NCBI GenBank assembly: GCA_902590465.1
Contig: CACIWX010000001.1
Coordinates: forward strand, 124,001-188,000
DNA: 64,000 bases
Direction: 5' to 3'
Origin: an uncultured Pelagibacteraceae bacterium
Lineage (GTDB): Bacteria; Pseudomonadota; Alphaproteobacteria; Pelagibacterales; Pelagibacteraceae
Every line of letters starts with the position of its first letter. The first letter of the stretch is position 1. The translations under genes and the position numbers were made by a program. Below are positions 61,856 through 64,000 of the stretch, piece after piece. Below the pieces are notes generated by a model. The model saw only the letters and a list, made by a program, of their open reading frames with translations, searched no databases and was not told where the DNA came from.

Positions 61856-62511
61856 AAAGGAAAATATTTATAGCTTGTGACACCTCGAGCATTTCAAAAG
61901 TAAAAAAGATAATTTATCAAACCAAAACAAATAAAATAAAAATTGGTTATAAATTTGGTCTAGAATTTATGAATTCTAAAAGGGGAAGATTTTTCATTTC
62001 AAAATTGAAAAACAAGATTATTTTTGTTGATTTGAAATTGAATGATACGGTCAATACAATGCAATCTGCAGTAAAAGCAATGAGAGATTTAAAGATAAAT
62101 TATCTTACAGTTCACATTTCATCGGGTTTGGCAGCTTTGAAAGCTGTTAAAAAAGTTTCAGGTTCAACAAAAATAATAGGTGTAACAACTTTAACATCTT
62201 TGAATAACAAAGATCTTAGGTTGATAGGATACAATAAATCGGTAAAAAATTTAGTAGCCCATCAGGCAAAACTCGCTCAACAAGCATCATTAGATGCTTT
62301 AGTATGTAGTCCCTATGAAGTAAAGACTGTTAGAAAAATTTTTAAAAAAGAAGTTATAACCCCTGGTGTTCAATTGGGAAAAAGAAATTATGATCAAAAA
62401 CGATCTATGGAAGCTAAAAATGTAAAATCCGACTGGTTAGTAGTCGGACGAGCAGTCACTCGAGGTAATATTAAAAAAAATATTCAAAAACTTGCTAAAG
62501 AATTAAGTTAA
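61852..62511 (+). CDS. pyrF: orotidine 5'-phosphate decarboxylase
   Basis: IFVDLKLNDTVNTMQSAV, VCSPYEV, TPGVQLG, WLVVGRAVTRG. Confidence 0.92.
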   Translation: MKRKIFIACDTSSISKVKKIIYQTKTNKIKIGYKFGLEFMNSKRGRFFISKLKNKIIFVDLKLNDTVNTMQSAVKAMRDLKINYLTVHISSGLAALKAVKKVSGSTKIIGVTTLTSLNNKDLRLIGYNKSVKNLVAHQAKLAQQASLDALVCSPYEVKTVRKIFKKEVITPGVQLGKRNYDQKRSMEAKNVKSDWLVVGRAVTRGNIKKNIQKLAKELS

Positions 62512-63119
62512 TGAAAATAAAGATTTGTGGTTTAAATATAACCAGAGATATTCAACTTTGTATTGATCTTAAAGTAAATTTCTTAGGATTTGTTTTTTAT
62601 GAAAAATCTCCACGAAACGTACTTCTGTCAGATATTAAAATGCTTTCTAATTATAATAAAAAAAACTCATCTTTTGTAGCTGTAACAGTTAATCCAAGTG
62701 ATGAATTTATTAAAAAAAACTTAATCGGAAAATTTGATTTTATTCAACTGCACGGATCCGAAACAAATAATAGAGTGTCTGAAATAAAGAAAATGGGATT
62801 TAAAATAATCAAAGCTATCAAAATTAACGAGGAGAAAGATATTGCTGTGTATAAAGAGTTCAACAACGCTGATATAATATTATTTGATACACCTGGAATG
62901 GAAAAATCTTTAAAATTTCCCAAAAATTTAATTTATAAACTACCGAAAGGTGAAAAGTATGCCTTAGCGGGTTCAATCTCAGAAGAAAATGTGGAGAATA
63001 TTTCTAAATTAGGGGTTAACTTTTTTGATTTATCATCTAATTTAGAGAAAGAATTAGGTTACAAAGATCATCTTAAAATTAAAAGTTTTATAAAAAAAGT
63101 TAATGAGCTTAAAAATTAA
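62511..63119 (+). CDS. trpF: phosphoribosylanthranilate isomerase
   Basis: KICGLNITRDIQLCIDL, FVFYEKSPRNV, FIQLHGSE, ALAGSISEENV. Confidence 0.93.
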   Translation: MKIKICGLNITRDIQLCIDLKVNFLGFVFYEKSPRNVLLSDIKMLSNYNKKNSSFVAVTVNPSDEFIKKNLIGKFDFIQLHGSETNNRVSEIKKMGFKIIKAIKINEEKDIAVYKEFNNADIILFDTPGMEKSLKFPKNLIYKLPKGEKYALAGSISEENVENISKLGVNFFDLSSNLEKELGYKDHLKIKSFIKKVNELKN

Positions 63120-64000
63120 AAAGAATATACCTCTTATAGACCAGCATGATAAAAACTATATGTATGGTGGCAAGTTTGGAGGTAATTTTATACCTGAAAC
63201 TCTCAAAAAACCCATTGATGATTTAACTAAATTGTTTGCAAAGTTAAGAAAGGATAAAAAATTTATTAATGAAAGAGATTACTACTTTAAAAATTATGTA
63301 GGAGCTCCAACACCTTTTATTAAATTAGAAAACTTGACTGAACACCTTAAAGGAGCTCAAATTTATGCTAAAGTAGTATCTGAAGCTAATGGTGGGGCTC
63401 ATAAAATTTATAATGCTACAGTACACTGTTTAATAGCTAAAAAAGCAGGAAAAAAATATGTCGTTGGTGATACTGGAGCAGGCTACGCTGGAAAAATGTT
63501 ATCAATGGCAGCAAAAAAATTTGGCCTTAACTGTAAAATTTTTATGGGAGCAAAAGATATAAAAAGACAAAGGCCAAATGCCGATGCTATAAAAAAAAAC
63601 GGTGCAGAAATAGTTCCTGTTACTACCGGAAGTCAAACACTTGTTGATGCGGTAAGTGAATGCATGAGATACTGGGTGTCAAATTGTGATACCACACACA
63701 TGTGTGTTGGTTCAACAGTTGGTCCAAATATATTCATAAAAATTTGTGCCTGGAGCACAGCTCAAATTTCTAGAGAATTAATTGAGCAGATAAAAGAAGA
63801 ATTTGGAAAAATCCCGAATAAATTAAAATTAATTAATTGCGTAGGAGGTGGCAGTTCAGCGGCTGGGTTCTGGAATGAATTTATGGATACCCATGCTCAA
63901 TTTATTGGTGTGGAAGCTGGAGGCCCAAAGAATAGCAAGCTTCATGCTGCACCATTAACTAATGGATCTAAAATTGGTATTCTTCATGGAGCTGCGCAAT
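63103..64000 (+). CDS. trpB: tryptophan synthase beta chain, truncated by the window end
   Basis: Translation from ATG 63103 gives YGGKFGGNFIPETL, EANGGAHKIYNATVHC, GDTGAGYAGKMLSMAAKKFGL; not in ORF track because no stop. Confidence 0.92.
   Translation, partial: MSLKIKKNIPLIDQHDKNYMYGGKFGGNFIPETLKKPIDDLTKLFAKLRKDKKFINERDYYFKNYVGAPTPFIKLENLTEHLKGAQIYAKVVSEANGGAHKIYNATVHCLIAKKAGKKYVVGDTGAGYAGKMLSMAAKKFGLNCKIFMGAKDIKRQRPNADAIKKNGAEIVPVTTGSQTLVDAVSECMRYWVSNCDTTHMCVGSTVGPNIFIKICAWSTAQISRELIEQIKEEFGKIPNKLKLINCVGGGSSAAGFWNEFMDTHAQFIGVEAGGPKNSKLHAAPLTNGSKIGILHGAAQ

Overview
AT-rich, tightly packed 64 kb bacterial chromosome segment that looks like a streamlined alphaproteobacterium, most consistent with the SAR11/Pelagibacterales lineage. 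The lineage call is inferred from gene content (GcrA, short-form HisG plus HisZ, alpha-type HisRS with an A73 tRNA-His, BamF-like lipoprotein next to lspA) and from the very short intergenic spaces. Almost all of it is core metabolism: redox/dehalogenase genes, lipid A and Kdo genes (msbA-waaA-lpxK-lpxL-like, kdsB, kdsD, lptC, lptB), purD, rsmD, pgi, lspA, ileS, ribF, groESL, tRNA-His-hisS-hisZ-hisG, cspA, accA, glcB, recR-ybaB-dnaX plus SRP RNA, pheA, argDF, aroA-cmk-rpsA-ihfB-pyrF-trpF-trpB. The most interesting block is a phosphate-starvation island at about 35.6-53.6 kb: arsC-aquaporin, ppx-ppk, sixA, phoB-phoU-pstBACS, an unassigned secreted protein, phoR, olsB/olsA-like ornithine-lipid genes, an agt/plcP-like lipid-remodelling pair and a diacylglycerol-kinase-family gene. 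I can read candidate Pho boxes (7-4-7 repeats) in front of pstS, olsB and in the plcP/dgk divergent gap. Other points worth a second look: a tRNA-His without encoded G-1 lying 4 nt from hisS, an intrinsic terminator for groEL embedded in the hisG coding sequence, an SMR-family protein lacking the usual membrane glutamate, a lysine-rich 65-aa protein with its own strong SD and terminator, and two unassigned hairpin-rich intergenic regions. No CRISPR array, prophage, transposon or rRNA operon was seen.
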